Shown one piece after another: positions 11,815-21,365 of a stretch of 64,000 nt of DNA. The stretch is from Perognathus longimembris pacificus (lineage: Eukaryota > Chordata > Mammalia > Rodentia > Heteromyidae), in the NCBI RefSeq assembly GCF_023159225.1, contig NC_063171.1, positions 38,347,378 to 38,411,377 on the forward strand, written 5' to 3'. Both the position numbers and the translations under genes were made by a program. A model generated the notes under the pieces. That model did not search any database and was not told the DNA's origin. It saw only the letters and a program-made list of their open reading frames with translations. The stretch's first letter is position 1, and every line of letters begins with the position of its first letter.

Positions 11815-12125
11815 GTAAGAGCACAATTTTAAGAGCCAACCACACAGACCTGGATTTAACCTGACGTGAGCAAATTACTTCCTCTCCTTATCTCTCCCTT
11901 AGCTTTTTTTTCTGCTCAAGGCTGGGACCCCTACCACCTGAGCCACACCTCATCTTCTAGCTCTTTGGTGATTCATTGGAGATAAGAGTTTCATAAACTT
12001 TTCTTGCCCAGGCTGGCTTTGAACCAAGATCTCAGCCTCCTGAGTAGCTAGAATTGTAGGAGTGAGCCACAGGTGTCCAGCTTAGCTTTCCTCATCTCTA
12101 AAATGCAATGAACGTATAGTAAACC
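11815..12125 (+). repeat. MIR SINE split by a younger insertion
   Basis: The 5' half at 11815-11904 (agacctggatttaacctg, then agcaaattacttcctctcc) and the continuation at 12081-12125 (ctttcctcatctctaaaatg) together give the MIR core order. The B1-Geo element between them interrupts it. Confidence 0.8.
11898..12089 (-). mobile_element. B1-Geo SINE inserted into MIR, with 9-bp duplication
   Basis: Minus-strand copy beginning at 12080 (ctggacacctgtggctcac in reverse) and 3'-truncated inside the Geo monomer near 11912. cttagcttt is repeated at 11898-11906 and 12081-12089. Confidence 0.85.
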
Positions 12126-12740
12126 CATTAGCATGTCCCCTCCCCCAATGAAGTTGACTAAGCTCTTTTCCTCTGTGGTCACTGGCTATTTATTTCCATG
12201 AGTTCGAGTCCCATTTCTTCCAAATCAGAAGCGTTCCCAAGCAGGGATCCTAACTCCTTCATGACCAGGCTGCTGTTGGTTCCTTGTCCCAGCCCCTCCC
12301 ACTTCACCTGGCACCCCATGAATGAAATTCACTCGGGACCTTCCAGTGTTTCACTAAGCTTTCAGGCTGCCCCACACCTCCTCCTGCTGTGGCTCAGAGC
12401 AGGTGAGAGCAGCTAGACTACACAATTCAGAGACAAAGACTATGTCCCAGTCCACCCTGCCTTGCCCACGGGGGTGGGGCCTTCCCCTGGGACACTGCCA
12501 GCCTCTCGCTACTGGCAAGACATCCTGGGGCCTGCTGGGTAGACCTGAGGTCCCGGTTCCCATGATCCCATCACCACTCCATGCCACATGTCCCTATTAC
12601 CGTCCCCTCAGTGTCCCTTCCTTTCTCTATAGGCCTTACCCTCTTGTCGCTGGCCTCCCCATGTTCGTCCAGTGGGACTCTTGCCCACTCTCCCCTCCTC
12701 TCCTTCTTCTTCCCCACCCCCTCCGCTGCCGGCTTGGAGC
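12126..12740. other. Single-copy intronic sequence
   Basis: No repeat or gene recognised. Moderately GC-rich from 12400, with open frames on both strands that lack protein-like composition. Confidence 0.4.
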
Positions 12741-12950
12741 AGGAGGTTATGAAAATGAGCTGCGTGCCCAGGAGACTGTAATTATCTGCTAAGTGTGAAA
12801 GCCAGAGTGATTAATTAAGAGATAATAAAAAGAAAAGGAGGGCGAGAGGGGGGCCTCATGGCTTTGCTTTGATGATAGAACCTGAGGTGAGGCAAGCAAT
12901 TAGGAGAATCTTTATCGAGAGTTAGCTATAATCCACAAATTATCAAGCAC
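12741..12950. promoter_or_regulatory. Candidate conserved non-coding element
   Basis: Non-repetitive sequence with many core motifs: gtaattatc, gtgattaattaagagataa, gctttgatgatag, gcaagcaattagg, ctttatcgag and ccacaaattatcaag. The density of TAAT homeodomain and GATA cores and the lack of simple repeats are typical of intronic enhancers. Conservation is inferred, not measured. Confidence 0.35.
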
Positions 12951-15589
12951 CAAATGCTTCAGGAGCAGGCATGCTGCACTCTTGCCGAGTGACAGACCAA
13001 CGGACAGGGAAGGACAGCCAGAGGAAGAAGGTCCAGGGAGCATCTGTTTGGGAGCAGAGGGAGGGGGCAGGAAGGCCAGAGAAAAGGGGGCCAGTAGCTC
13101 TGCGGATAGAGAACAGCCACAGAGCAGCCTGCAACAGATTGTCCCATGCCAGGCCACAGGCTGTGATTCCAGAACCTGGGGCCATGGCTGTCCTATCCTG
13201 CTACCCTTGAAAAAGGGTATATTCCCCTGCCACAAAGGCAGGCTGTGCCTGACAAGCAGTCCACTCGTAATCCTGTCACTGCCTTCTCTAGATCAGGATG
13301 CCCACATGCCTCTTCCCCAGAGGCCTGGGTGCTCCCTCTTGGAGGACTTGCATTCCACCTGCCCTCTCAGGAGCTGCCGGAACATTCCTCTTTGGAGGTG
13401 CAGGGCTTCAGTGTTTGTGCGGGAAGAGAGCCTGTCATGCGGGCAGCTGGTGTGAATGCTACAGGGGCCACACTTGACAAGGTGTCACCATAGGTCTCAG
13501 CTCCACAGCCTCTGGCCTCTGCAACCCAGGCTGGGCAGACAGCCCCTCCCCCACATAGTCTTCAACCAAGTCTCCTGTTAAGGGGGTTCTCTTCCATTTT
13601 TCTCATGCATTGCACCCTGCCACTCCTTCCTACCTGCTCCCATTATCATTTTTGCCCTTTCCCTCCACTCCTCAGAGGGAAACTACCCTAACTGACTGTC
13701 CACCAGGCTCTAGAGCCTCTTTCCACTGTCTTCCATGCAGATGCATGAGGACTCACCCTCCTACCCTTACCCACCTCCTCTGTTGGGTGGACTATGTGTC
13801 TGTTTATGTGCTCTGAAGATAGGGAGTCCGCTCCCCCTATTATACATAGTTGGCAATCTGATAGAATCCAAGTCTCTTCCCTTAAGTTCAAGTTTTAGGC
13901 TCTAAGTTTGGACTTCTCTAACTAGGTCCAGTATCCCCGAGAAATGCACACATTTGTTCATCAGATTGTGGTACCCCACCAGACACCCCATCATCTCCTT
14001 CTTCTCTACCCACACTGTCATCACTTTGGGTTCACTTAGACAAACCTGGAAGGGGGAAATTCCTGACTCTAAGAACAAAACCTTCTGCTCCAAACCAAGA
14101 AGACGCGCTACTCCCCACCTCAGGCACACTTTCCTACCTAGCTAGCTCCAGCAGATGTCAGCACCTCTCTCTCTCTGCTTCTCCCCCCCCCCCCCGCCAG
14201 CCCCCCAGGGAGCAGACAGAGAGAGGGGATGCTCAGGCCATTGCTAGAGCTGGTGGAAGGATACCAGACTCTTCCATCCCCCACCTGCTCTGAGCTGCAC
14301 AGAAGGGAAAACTGGACGGGTAAGGACACACTCAGCCAGGTTCCTATGAACTCCATCCTTCTGGTCACTGTCAGGTAACACTGTGGGAGAGTCTCAGTGG
14401 TTTGCTGGAAAGCAAATTCTGACCCTACAGAGCCCTCATTTGGCTCCTGCAGGGCGTGAGAGGAAGCTTCACCTCTCCGAGCTGGCTTCTTAATAAAAGC
14501 AGCTTTTTGTCTTAAAGTGTGAGAACATGAACCAAGCTATTGAGGAACGTGTTATTTATCCAAATATACACAATACTTAAGACTATTCAATGACAGTCCC
14601 TAATTAAGATAGCTTGAGCTGGAAAGGTTGAGGTTAGACACAAGAAAGAACTTCCTATGTGACAAGGAGTAAACAGGGAACGCTAATGAAATTCCTTTCT
14701 CTTCAGATGAAAGCCAAACACTGAGGTCCCAAATTGACTCCAGTTAGTCCAGCTAGAAGAAGACTAAAAATGCTGAGGAATCTTCCAGAATCAAGGCTCC
14801 AGTTTCATGTCTGACCTTAGGTTCTTTCTCCCGGGAAGCCCAATTCTGATGGATCCACCCCCTTCCTTATTTACTCAGAAACCCCAGGGACTGAGGCTTC
14901 TGTGGGTAGGTTCTTCTTTGCACTTGCAAATGGATGAACATTCCTCACTTTTCCATAAGGCCAGAGAGGAAGAAAAGGAGCCAACGGGAATACTTGTTAC
15001 CCCAGTGGACAGGACTCTTACCTGGAAGGAATACAACCAGGCAACCCTAGAGGCATTTGCTCCTCTGCCTCCTGGAGCTCCAGACTGAGACCGAGTTACC
15101 AGCACATTATACTGGCTCAACAACTGTTAGGTCTCTATCAAAGGGAGAAAGTGACCTGCACAGAGATGGTTCCCTACTGCTCCGCACCCTCCACAAATTG
15201 TGCTCTCTCATTACGCTATGACCTCCATTTCTTCCCAAATCACACAATTTGCTCATGACCCAATTTTCAAACCAAAACCAACAGGGCCAAGGCTGTGGCT
15301 AGAAGGTCTGTCAAAATGATCCTCCCCCGCCCCCCAATCTCCCATCAAGATGAATGATGAAGACTTTTCATTAAAAAAAAAAAACAGAGTGGAAATGACT
15401 GGCTCCGGCATGGAAGGGTTTCCACTGTTGCTTTTCCAGTCTGCAGCTGGCAGCTGGAAGGAGAAGTCCAGTCAGGGAGGGGAGATGCTGGGGGCTTGGG
15501 AGGTGGCTGGACAGGTCAGTCCCAAGGCTGAAACAGGCATGCTGACAATCTCCCCATTCGCCCTCCAGTCCCACAACCTGCTCCTCTAA
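12951..15589. other. Single-copy intronic sequence
   Basis: No gene or clear repeat. A poly-C run lies at about 14186-14198. Open frames reach 157 codons (12982-13455, plus) but look like chance translations of GC-rich DNA. Confidence 0.4.
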
Positions 15590-15730
15590 AACAAACATAT
15601 CAATGCTCCCGAATCAATGATGCATCAAGGCCGTGTTATACAACTAAGCTGGCTGAAAAGCGAATTCTGTTAATGAATTCTATTCTCGCTTGATTCCCAT
15701 TAGAACGCCAAAGAGCTGTTTCCCCAGAGG
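15590..15730. promoter_or_regulatory. Candidate conserved non-coding element
   Basis: Complex non-repetitive sequence with homeodomain and other cores (aatcaatgatgcatcaa, gttaatgaattctattc) plus isolated CpGs (gaaaagcgaattc, ctcgcttgattcc). CpG retention in otherwise CpG-poor DNA suggests constraint. Confidence 0.3.
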
Positions 15731-16340
15731 AAAGCTTCCTCTCACACCTCAGCATGCGGTCGGAGGACCAGCTACAGTGGCATCCATTCCCCCTGGAAGG
15801 CTGAAGATTAAGCCTCCACCTGACCCTTCGGGTTTTAACCAAGTCACCAGACATTTTGCAAGCATCTGAAAAGTTCAAGAAATCTTCATTCTAAATAAAC
15901 ACAAAGGAGTCCCAGCCTTCTGGAGAGAAAGGAATTAAAATGATGGTCAAGCTTACCGGGTGCTGGCATGCGAGTACTTGGCTACTAGGACTTAAGAGAG
16001 GAGGAGGGTGCTGTCACTTTGTTTCTCAGATGACACTGAGGTTCACAAAGGGCAGAGGCCACTCAAAACACCAGATCAAGGACACAGACTTAATTCTATT
16101 GCAGGGTGCTTTTGGGACACCCTGATGTCCTACTGTTTCCTCACAGCTCCCCACCCAATACAAGGATTACCCACATGGCCCCTCAGCTCCCTTGGCGCCA
16201 CTAACACAGATGTATGTACATTTGGCCTATTATTTGCTCATCTCTCACACTATTGTTTCCCTCCTCCCATCGGCCTTGCACTGTGAAATGTGAAAAGCAA
16301 GCACTGTACACTATTAGGAACTGCTATATTGAGTACCAGA
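15731..16340. other. Single-copy intronic sequence
   Basis: No gene or repeat recognised. Confidence 0.4.
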
Positions 16341-16344
16341 TACT

Positions 16345-16700
16345 GCTTCTTAATATAGTCTTTCATTCAATCCCCACAGCAAACCCTGTGAGATTGGTCT
16401 GCATTTTTTTTTCTTGTGCTGGTACTAGGGTTTGAACTCAGGGCCTCACATTCTCACCTGGCTTTTTCAACTCGAGCCGCACCCCCACTTCCAGCCTTGT
16501 GGTGGTTAATGGGAGATAAGAGTCTCTTGGTTTTGTCAGCCTAGGCTGGCTTTGAACCAGGATGCTCAGGTCTTGACCTCCTAAGTAGCTAGGATTAGAG
16601 GTGTGAGCCACAGGCACCCAGCTGGTGTGCATTTTATAAATGAGAAAACTGAGGCTCCAAATAAGTGATAGATAGTGGCCACAGTAACAGAGGCTAACCC
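16345..16700 (-). repeat. MIR SINE (reverse) split by a younger SINE
   Basis: ttcattcaatccccacagc at about 16363 and tttataaatgagaaaactg at about 16632 are consecutive parts of reverse-strand MIR, separated by the B1-Geo copy between them. Confidence 0.8.
16394..16635 (-). mobile_element. B1-Geo SINE inserted into MIR, with target duplication
   Basis: Full-length reverse copy: the Geo end (gctggtactagggtttgaac on plus) follows a T tail, and the B1-like arm ends gagccacaggcacccagc. Flanks tggtctgcatttt and tggtgtgcatttt differ at one base. Confidence 0.85.
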
Positions 16701-17292
16701 TCCTGTAGACCCCTGGCTAGGGGGGTCCCAGGTCACTTTCTTGGGGTTGCCTGTTTCTATGGCCTTGGGTGTATCTTATGTCATTACTCTGGCATGAAAC
16801 CAAAGGCAATGTGTGCAAACTAAATCCCTTAGCTACTGCCTTTACAGGCTCTCCTCTCAATTTTCTGCATAAATGGAGAGCAGCAGTAGTGCCGATAATC
16901 CAGAAGTCATTTTAACTTGGCTTTGCATTAGATTTTCTCTCTCTTTCCTCTCTCTTTTTCAAAGTCAGATTTTCCTTTCTAATTATATTTGGCTTGCCCT
17001 GACATTAAAATGAGTTTGCATTCTCACTCACCCACTGACTGGTGAGGGAAGAGGACACAGAAGTGTGGCTGGCCAACGTTGGCCTAGGCTTCCCCAGCAT
17101 CAACCAAGCAGCTGAGGTGAGGTACAGGCTGAGGATACAGCAATGATGGCATACCCAGCCATGAGTGTGGGTTGAGGGTTGGGCAAAGAGGATGAGCAGG
17201 CAATCTGGGGCCTCTGTGATACCCCACCTCCACCCACAGTGCAATGAGGCTGGCCGATTTCTGGGGGATGCAAGAAACTAAGACACCAAGTT
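16701..17292. other. Single-copy intronic sequence
   Basis: No gene or repeat recognised. Confidence 0.4.
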
Positions 17293-17296
17293 GATT

Positions 17297-17575
17297 ACAG
17301 GCACCAGTGGCTCACACCTGTACTCCTAGCTACTCAAAAGGCTGAGATCTTAGGGTTTCCATTCAAAACTAACCCCGGGAAGGAAAGTCCAGGAGACTTT
17401 TATCTCCAATTAACCAGCAAAAAAGGAAGGAAGGAAGGAACTAAGGAAGGAAAGAAGGAAGGAAGGAAACAAAGGCAGAAGCAGAGTGTGTCTCAAATGG
17501 CAGAACGCCAGCCTTGACCAATAAGACCAGGGAACAGTGCCCAAGCCCTGAGTTCAAGCCCTTGCGTTGGCACAC
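17297..17575 (+). repeat. B1-Geo SINE with internal tetranucleotide expansion
   Basis: The left arm starts caccagtggctcacacctg. Geo resumes with gtctcaaatggcagaacgcc and ends ccctgagttcaagccc. Between them, the A-rich linker at 17424-17468 has become a (GGAA) repeat, so the two monomers are pushed apart. Confidence 0.85.
17424..17468. repeat. (GGAA)n microsatellite inside a SINE
   Basis: About ten imperfect ggaa units located in the monomer junction of the B1-Geo copy. Confidence 0.9.
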
Positions 17576-17931
17576 ACCAACTGCACACTGATTGCTCAGG
17601 GTTTGGGATTGAAGCCCAGGACTCCTACTGTTCAGGTAGAAAGGGAAATTCTCAGTGAGCAAGGAAGCAAGGGGAAGAAAATCTCTCCCAGGCTGGCTTT
17701 ACCTGCCAGCCTGCCCAGCCCTAAGTTCCTTGAAAAAAAAAAAAAAAATGCCTTCTTTGGCTCCTGTGTTCTCTTTCCTGCCCAGCCGAGCCCATTTCTG
17801 CTCCTTTCCTTTTAATAACCTCCCAGTTAAGCGAATCGAATGGAAGCAGCAGTTAAAAGCGCCTCCCGGCTTGACAATGCTGGGTAATGGAGCAAGCAGG
17901 GCCCCAGGCTGCTCCAGGGAGAACTCAGAAG

Positions 17932-17992
17932 GGGGGGGGGGGGGAATAATAATAATACAAATAATAATAATAACAATAATAATAATAATAAA
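17932..17992. repeat. Poly-G followed by (AAT)n
   Basis: A run of about 12 G, then aataataat repeats with interruptions to 17992. Confidence 0.9.
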
Positions 17993-19165
17993 ACCTGTGC
18001 TAAGCTGATTACAAGGACAAAGTTAATTTAGAAATCGGCCCTCTTGGGTGGGAGTAGGGGTTAGGGGGAAGGGAAGAGGTTGGGAGATTCAGGGAAAGTG
18101 TGCTTTATATAAACTGCCTTTGTTCCTGGAAATCGTCATCCTCGGGAGAGATCAGAGCTCACTCCTTTAGATTCCTCAGCTCCTTCCATCCGGAGCAGGG
18201 GGGAAACAATCAGGGATTGTCTGGAGCTGGGCTATCTCGAAGGGCCGGCATTCCAGAGGCCAGGCAGCCCTAGAGCCTCACATCTGTGGATGTTCTCCCC
18301 CCCCCCCCCCGCCCGCCCCCCACAGGCCAGCACTCTCCCTGACTCCCACACTTGGACAGTTAAGACTCCAGCATTTTTCACATACCTCTCTTACAGCCTT
18401 TATCTTATAGGATTGTCAATATGTGTTTATATATCCATCTCGCGCACAGGGCCCAGTGCCTCAAGGACAGGACTAAATCTCACTTACCTTTTTATCCCCA
18501 GGCCTAGAACCAGCACAAGACAAAAAAAAAAAAAAAAAAAACCATGGAAAACTTGTTTACTGAATACAGGCAGGCCCTGGCTTCCCTGGTAGGGCCCCCT
18601 TTTCAAAGGTTTCCATGAGGGAAAATAGGAGCTCACTTCCTCACGGAAGGTGGGAGAATCTCTAGGTTCAGCCCCTTAAATGCACGTATACAGCTAAGGC
18701 CACTGATCTGTGGAAATAGCCCAAGACTGACCCCTCCCCTCCCCCACTTCTCCCCCAGGGAACTTCACTTTATTTTCCTTCCCTCCAATGGAAACTGATT
18801 CTGCGTAGTATACAGCTGGCCTGGGATTAGAGGGGCCAGATGACAAAGGGCTTAGATTCAGACTCAGCTCTCCCCTATCTTTATTGAACTCTTCCTTCAG
18901 GCATCTTAATCTTGCACCCAAAACTTCTCAGAGAAAGTCTCCCCAGTTCAGCTCAGGTCACAGATCCCAGGCGGCCTTCCCATTCCCACAGTAGAACTGA
19001 CCTTTCTTTAAAGTCTCTGCTCACTGCTGCCTGGCCAGACCCTGATTGTCCGTTTCATCTTTTTGTTGTTGTTGTTGCTCAAACTGAAGGGACTACAACA
19101 GCTTAGAGTTTGAGGGGAGAGGGAACAGTTAGGTGAAGAATGAAATGAGAAGCCTATTTTTTGTT
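17993..19165. other. Single-copy intronic sequence
   Basis: No gene. Poly-C at 18297-18310 and poly-A at about 18523-18541 could cause length errors. No known repeat family seen. Confidence 0.4.
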
Positions 19166-19168
19166 TTG

Positions 19169-19170
<2 letters not shown>

Positions 19171-19202
<32 letters not shown>
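19171..19202. repeat. (GT)n microsatellite
   Basis: Sixteen uninterrupted GT units directly adjoining the end of a reverse B1-Geo copy. Confidence 0.95.
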
Positions 19203-19204
<2 letters not shown>

Positions 19205-19534
19205 CTTGAACTCAGGACCTTGCACTCTTGCTTGGCTTTTTCTGCTCGAGGCTGGCACTTTAAAACTTGAGCTATAACTCCACTTCCGTATGCTGGTTAG
19301 TTGGAGATAGGAGTTTCACAGTCTTTTTTTCCCCAAATTTAACTTTTTTGTCAAGGTGACATACGGAGGAGTTACAGTTATATAGGTAAGGTAGTGAGTA
19401 CATTTCTTGTCAAACTTGTTACTCCTAGTTACAAAGACTTTTTCTGCCCAGGCTGGCTTCAAACTGTGATTCTCAGACCTCAGCCTCCTGAGTAGATGGT
19501 ATTACAGATGTGAGCCACCAGCATGCATCCATAT
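19203..19534 (-). repeat. B1-Geo SINE split by an L1 3' fragment
   Basis: Geo part at 19203-19290 (ccttgaactcaggacc; actccacttccg), linker to about 19329, then resumption at 19437 with ttctgcccaggctggcttc and gagccaccagcatgc. The interruption is a 3' L1 piece. Confidence 0.8.
19330..19436 (-). mobile_element. L1 3'-end fragment inside a SINE
   Basis: It reads on plus as gtcaaggtgacatacggagg and gagtacatttcttgtcaaac, the same order as the extreme 3' end of the L1 copy at 53331. Only about 100 bases were inserted, a strongly 5'-truncated copy. Confidence 0.7.
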
Positions 19535-19559
19535 AAGTTTTTAATATACACTTTGCTTT

Positions 19560-19799
19560 AAAAGTTCAGCCAGGGAGCTGGGAATACGGCCTAGTGGTAA
19601 AGGGCTCGCCTCGTATACATGAAGCCCTGGGTTCAATTCCTCAGCACCACATATACAGAAAATGGCCAGAAGTGGCGCTGTGGCTCAAGTGGCAGAGTGC
19701 TAGCCTTGAGCAAAAAGAAGCCAGGGACAGTGCTCAGGCCCTGAGTCTAAGCCCCAGGACTGGCAAAACAAAACAAAACAAAACAAAAGTTCAGCCAGG
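19560..19799 (+). mobile_element. IDL-Geo SINE with perfect 15-bp duplication
   Basis: Full copy from gagctgggaatacggcctag to ccccaggactggc and a (CAAAA) tail. aaaagttcagccagg occurs at 19560-19574 and again at 19785-19799. The insertion site is the 5' end of the next B1-Geo element. Confidence 0.95.
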
Positions 19800-20010
19800 T
19801 GCCAGAAGCTCACACTGTAATCCTACTCAGTACACTGAGGTCTGAGGATCATGATTCAAAGCCAACCCAGGCAGGAAATTCCATGAGACTCTTATCTCCA
19901 ATTAACCACCAGCAGGTAAGAAGTAGAGCAGTGGTAGAGTGCTAGCCTTGAGCACAAAAACTCAGGGACCGTACCCAGGCCCTGAGTTCAAATCCCAAGA
20001 CTGGCACAAG
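19793..20010 (+). repeat. B1-Geo dimeric SINE
   Basis: Starts agccaggtgccagaagctc, linker gactcttatctccaattaac, Geo monomer gcagtggtagagtgctagcc to ccctgagttcaaatccc. Confidence 0.85.
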
Positions 20011-20021
20011 AAGAAATTCAA

Positions 20022-20320
20022 AGCCAGGCACTGGTGGCTCACGCCTGTAATCCTAGCTACTCAGGAGGCTAAGATCTGAGGATCATGGTTCAAAGCCAAC
20101 CCAGGCAAGGAGGTCTATGAGACTCTTATCTCCAATTCACCACCAGAAAACCGGAAGTGGGGCTGGGGATATGGCCTAGTGGCTGGCAAGAGTCCAAGCC
20201 CCAGGACTGGCAAAAACAAAACAAAAAACCGGAAGTGGCATTGTGGCTCAAGTGGTAGAGTGCTAGCCTTGAACTGAAGAGCACAGGGACAGCGCCTAGG
20301 CCCAGAGTTCAAGCCCAAGG
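20022..20320 (+). repeat. B1-Geo SINE interrupted by a mini IDL-Geo
   Basis: Well-preserved left arm (gccaggcactggtggctcac) up to ccggaagtgg at 20160, and Geo continuing at 20239 with cattgtggctcaagtggtag. The 78 bases between are a separate insertion plus its duplicated target. Confidence 0.9.
20161..20224 (+). mobile_element. Internally deleted IDL-Geo insertion (about 64 bp)
   Basis: It carries only the first part of the ID monomer (ggctggggatatggcctag) and the last part of Geo (ccaagccccaggactggc) plus an (AAAAC) tail. The target aaaaccggaagtgg is duplicated perfectly at 20147-20160 and 20225-20238. Both termini are intact, so the internal deletion happened before or during retroposition. 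Confidence 0.9.
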
Positions 20321-20375
20321 ACTGTAGAAGAAGGAGGAGGAGGAGAAGGAAAAGAAGGAAGAGAATAAAGAAGGG
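20321..20375. repeat. Polypurine tract (GAA/GGA)
   Basis: Degenerate gaa/gga triplets following the SINE tail. Confidence 0.9.
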
Positions 20376-20790
20376 GAAGAAGTAATCCATGGCTCCATGG
20401 CTCCCTACTTCTCACAGGACAGTCTTGGCCTAAGACAAGTTTGGCCTATCAAGCCTTTCAGGCTCTGGCTCCATCCCCTGCTCTTTATCACTCTATCTGT
20501 TTCTCCCTAGTCTACCTCCTTACTAACAAACAGCTTCAACACACCTGTCTAGCTGGCAGACATACCTTGATAGTAGAAGTTTGGCCCATCTGGTGCTCCT
20601 CTCTTCTACCTCCTCTCTTCTCATCACTTCAGCCCATAGCAAGCACTGACCCATCTAGCTGGGATCTGTTATGACAGTACCAACTGGCCCCTGCCCTGCT
20701 CTGCATTACCAGAAAATTGGGAGGGGGGGGCGGTGCACACATTCATGCATGTGTTCAGGCATGTTAGCTCCTTTGAGGGGAGGCACCACG
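20376..20790. other. Single-copy intronic sequence
   Basis: No gene or repeat recognised. Confidence 0.4.
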
Positions 20791-21015
20791 CATGACAGGA
20801 TTATTATTTTATTTTTGCCAGTCCTAGGGCTTGAACTCAGGGCCTGAGCACTCTCCCTGGCTGCTTTTTGCTCAAGACTAGCACTCTACCTCTTGAGCCA
20901 CAGCTCCACTTCCGGCCTTTTCTGTTTATGTGGTGCTGAGGAATCGAACCCAGGGCTTCCTGCATGCTAGGCAAGCACTCTACTGCTAAGCCACATTCCC
21001 AGCCATGACAGGATT
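20791..21015 (-). mobile_element. IDL-Geo SINE with perfect 12-bp duplication
   Basis: Reverse copy, tgccagtcctagggcttg to gccacattcccagcc. catgacaggatt is repeated at 20791-20802 and 21004-21015. Confidence 0.95.
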
Positions 21016-21259
21016 TTTATGCCACATTATTTTTACCAGTATATTTTGCATATAGCAGTGTGTGTTTGTTGATTTTTTTTGTAAGTTGTTCCCATTTTGT
21101 AGAAGAGGAAACAGGCCTGCCAAAGTTGAGCCCTTTGCACTAAGAAGTAAAAGTCTCTAAGAGCACAGATAGTGTTTCAGTCATCTTGCAACAATGGCAC
21201 ACTGCCTGGCACTTACTAACATCCAATTATAGTCATTTGCCACGTAGCAATGTTTCCCT

Positions 21260-21365
21260 TTGTTTCTTTGTTTTTGTTTGTTTGTTTCTTTTGTGGTGCA
21301 GACCATGTTTGAACCCAGGGCTTCATGCGCATTAGACAAGTGCTCCTGAGTTCTATCCCCAGGAC
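21260..21365 (-). repeat. ID-like SINE, diverged
   Basis: tgtttgaacccagggcttc (reverse B box) follows a (TTTG) tail. The A-box side has decayed. Confidence 0.65.

Noticed and set aside
12982..13455. 157-codon plus-strand frame
   Set aside because: Mixed low-information composition, no domain, and overlapping frames on both strands; read as chance.
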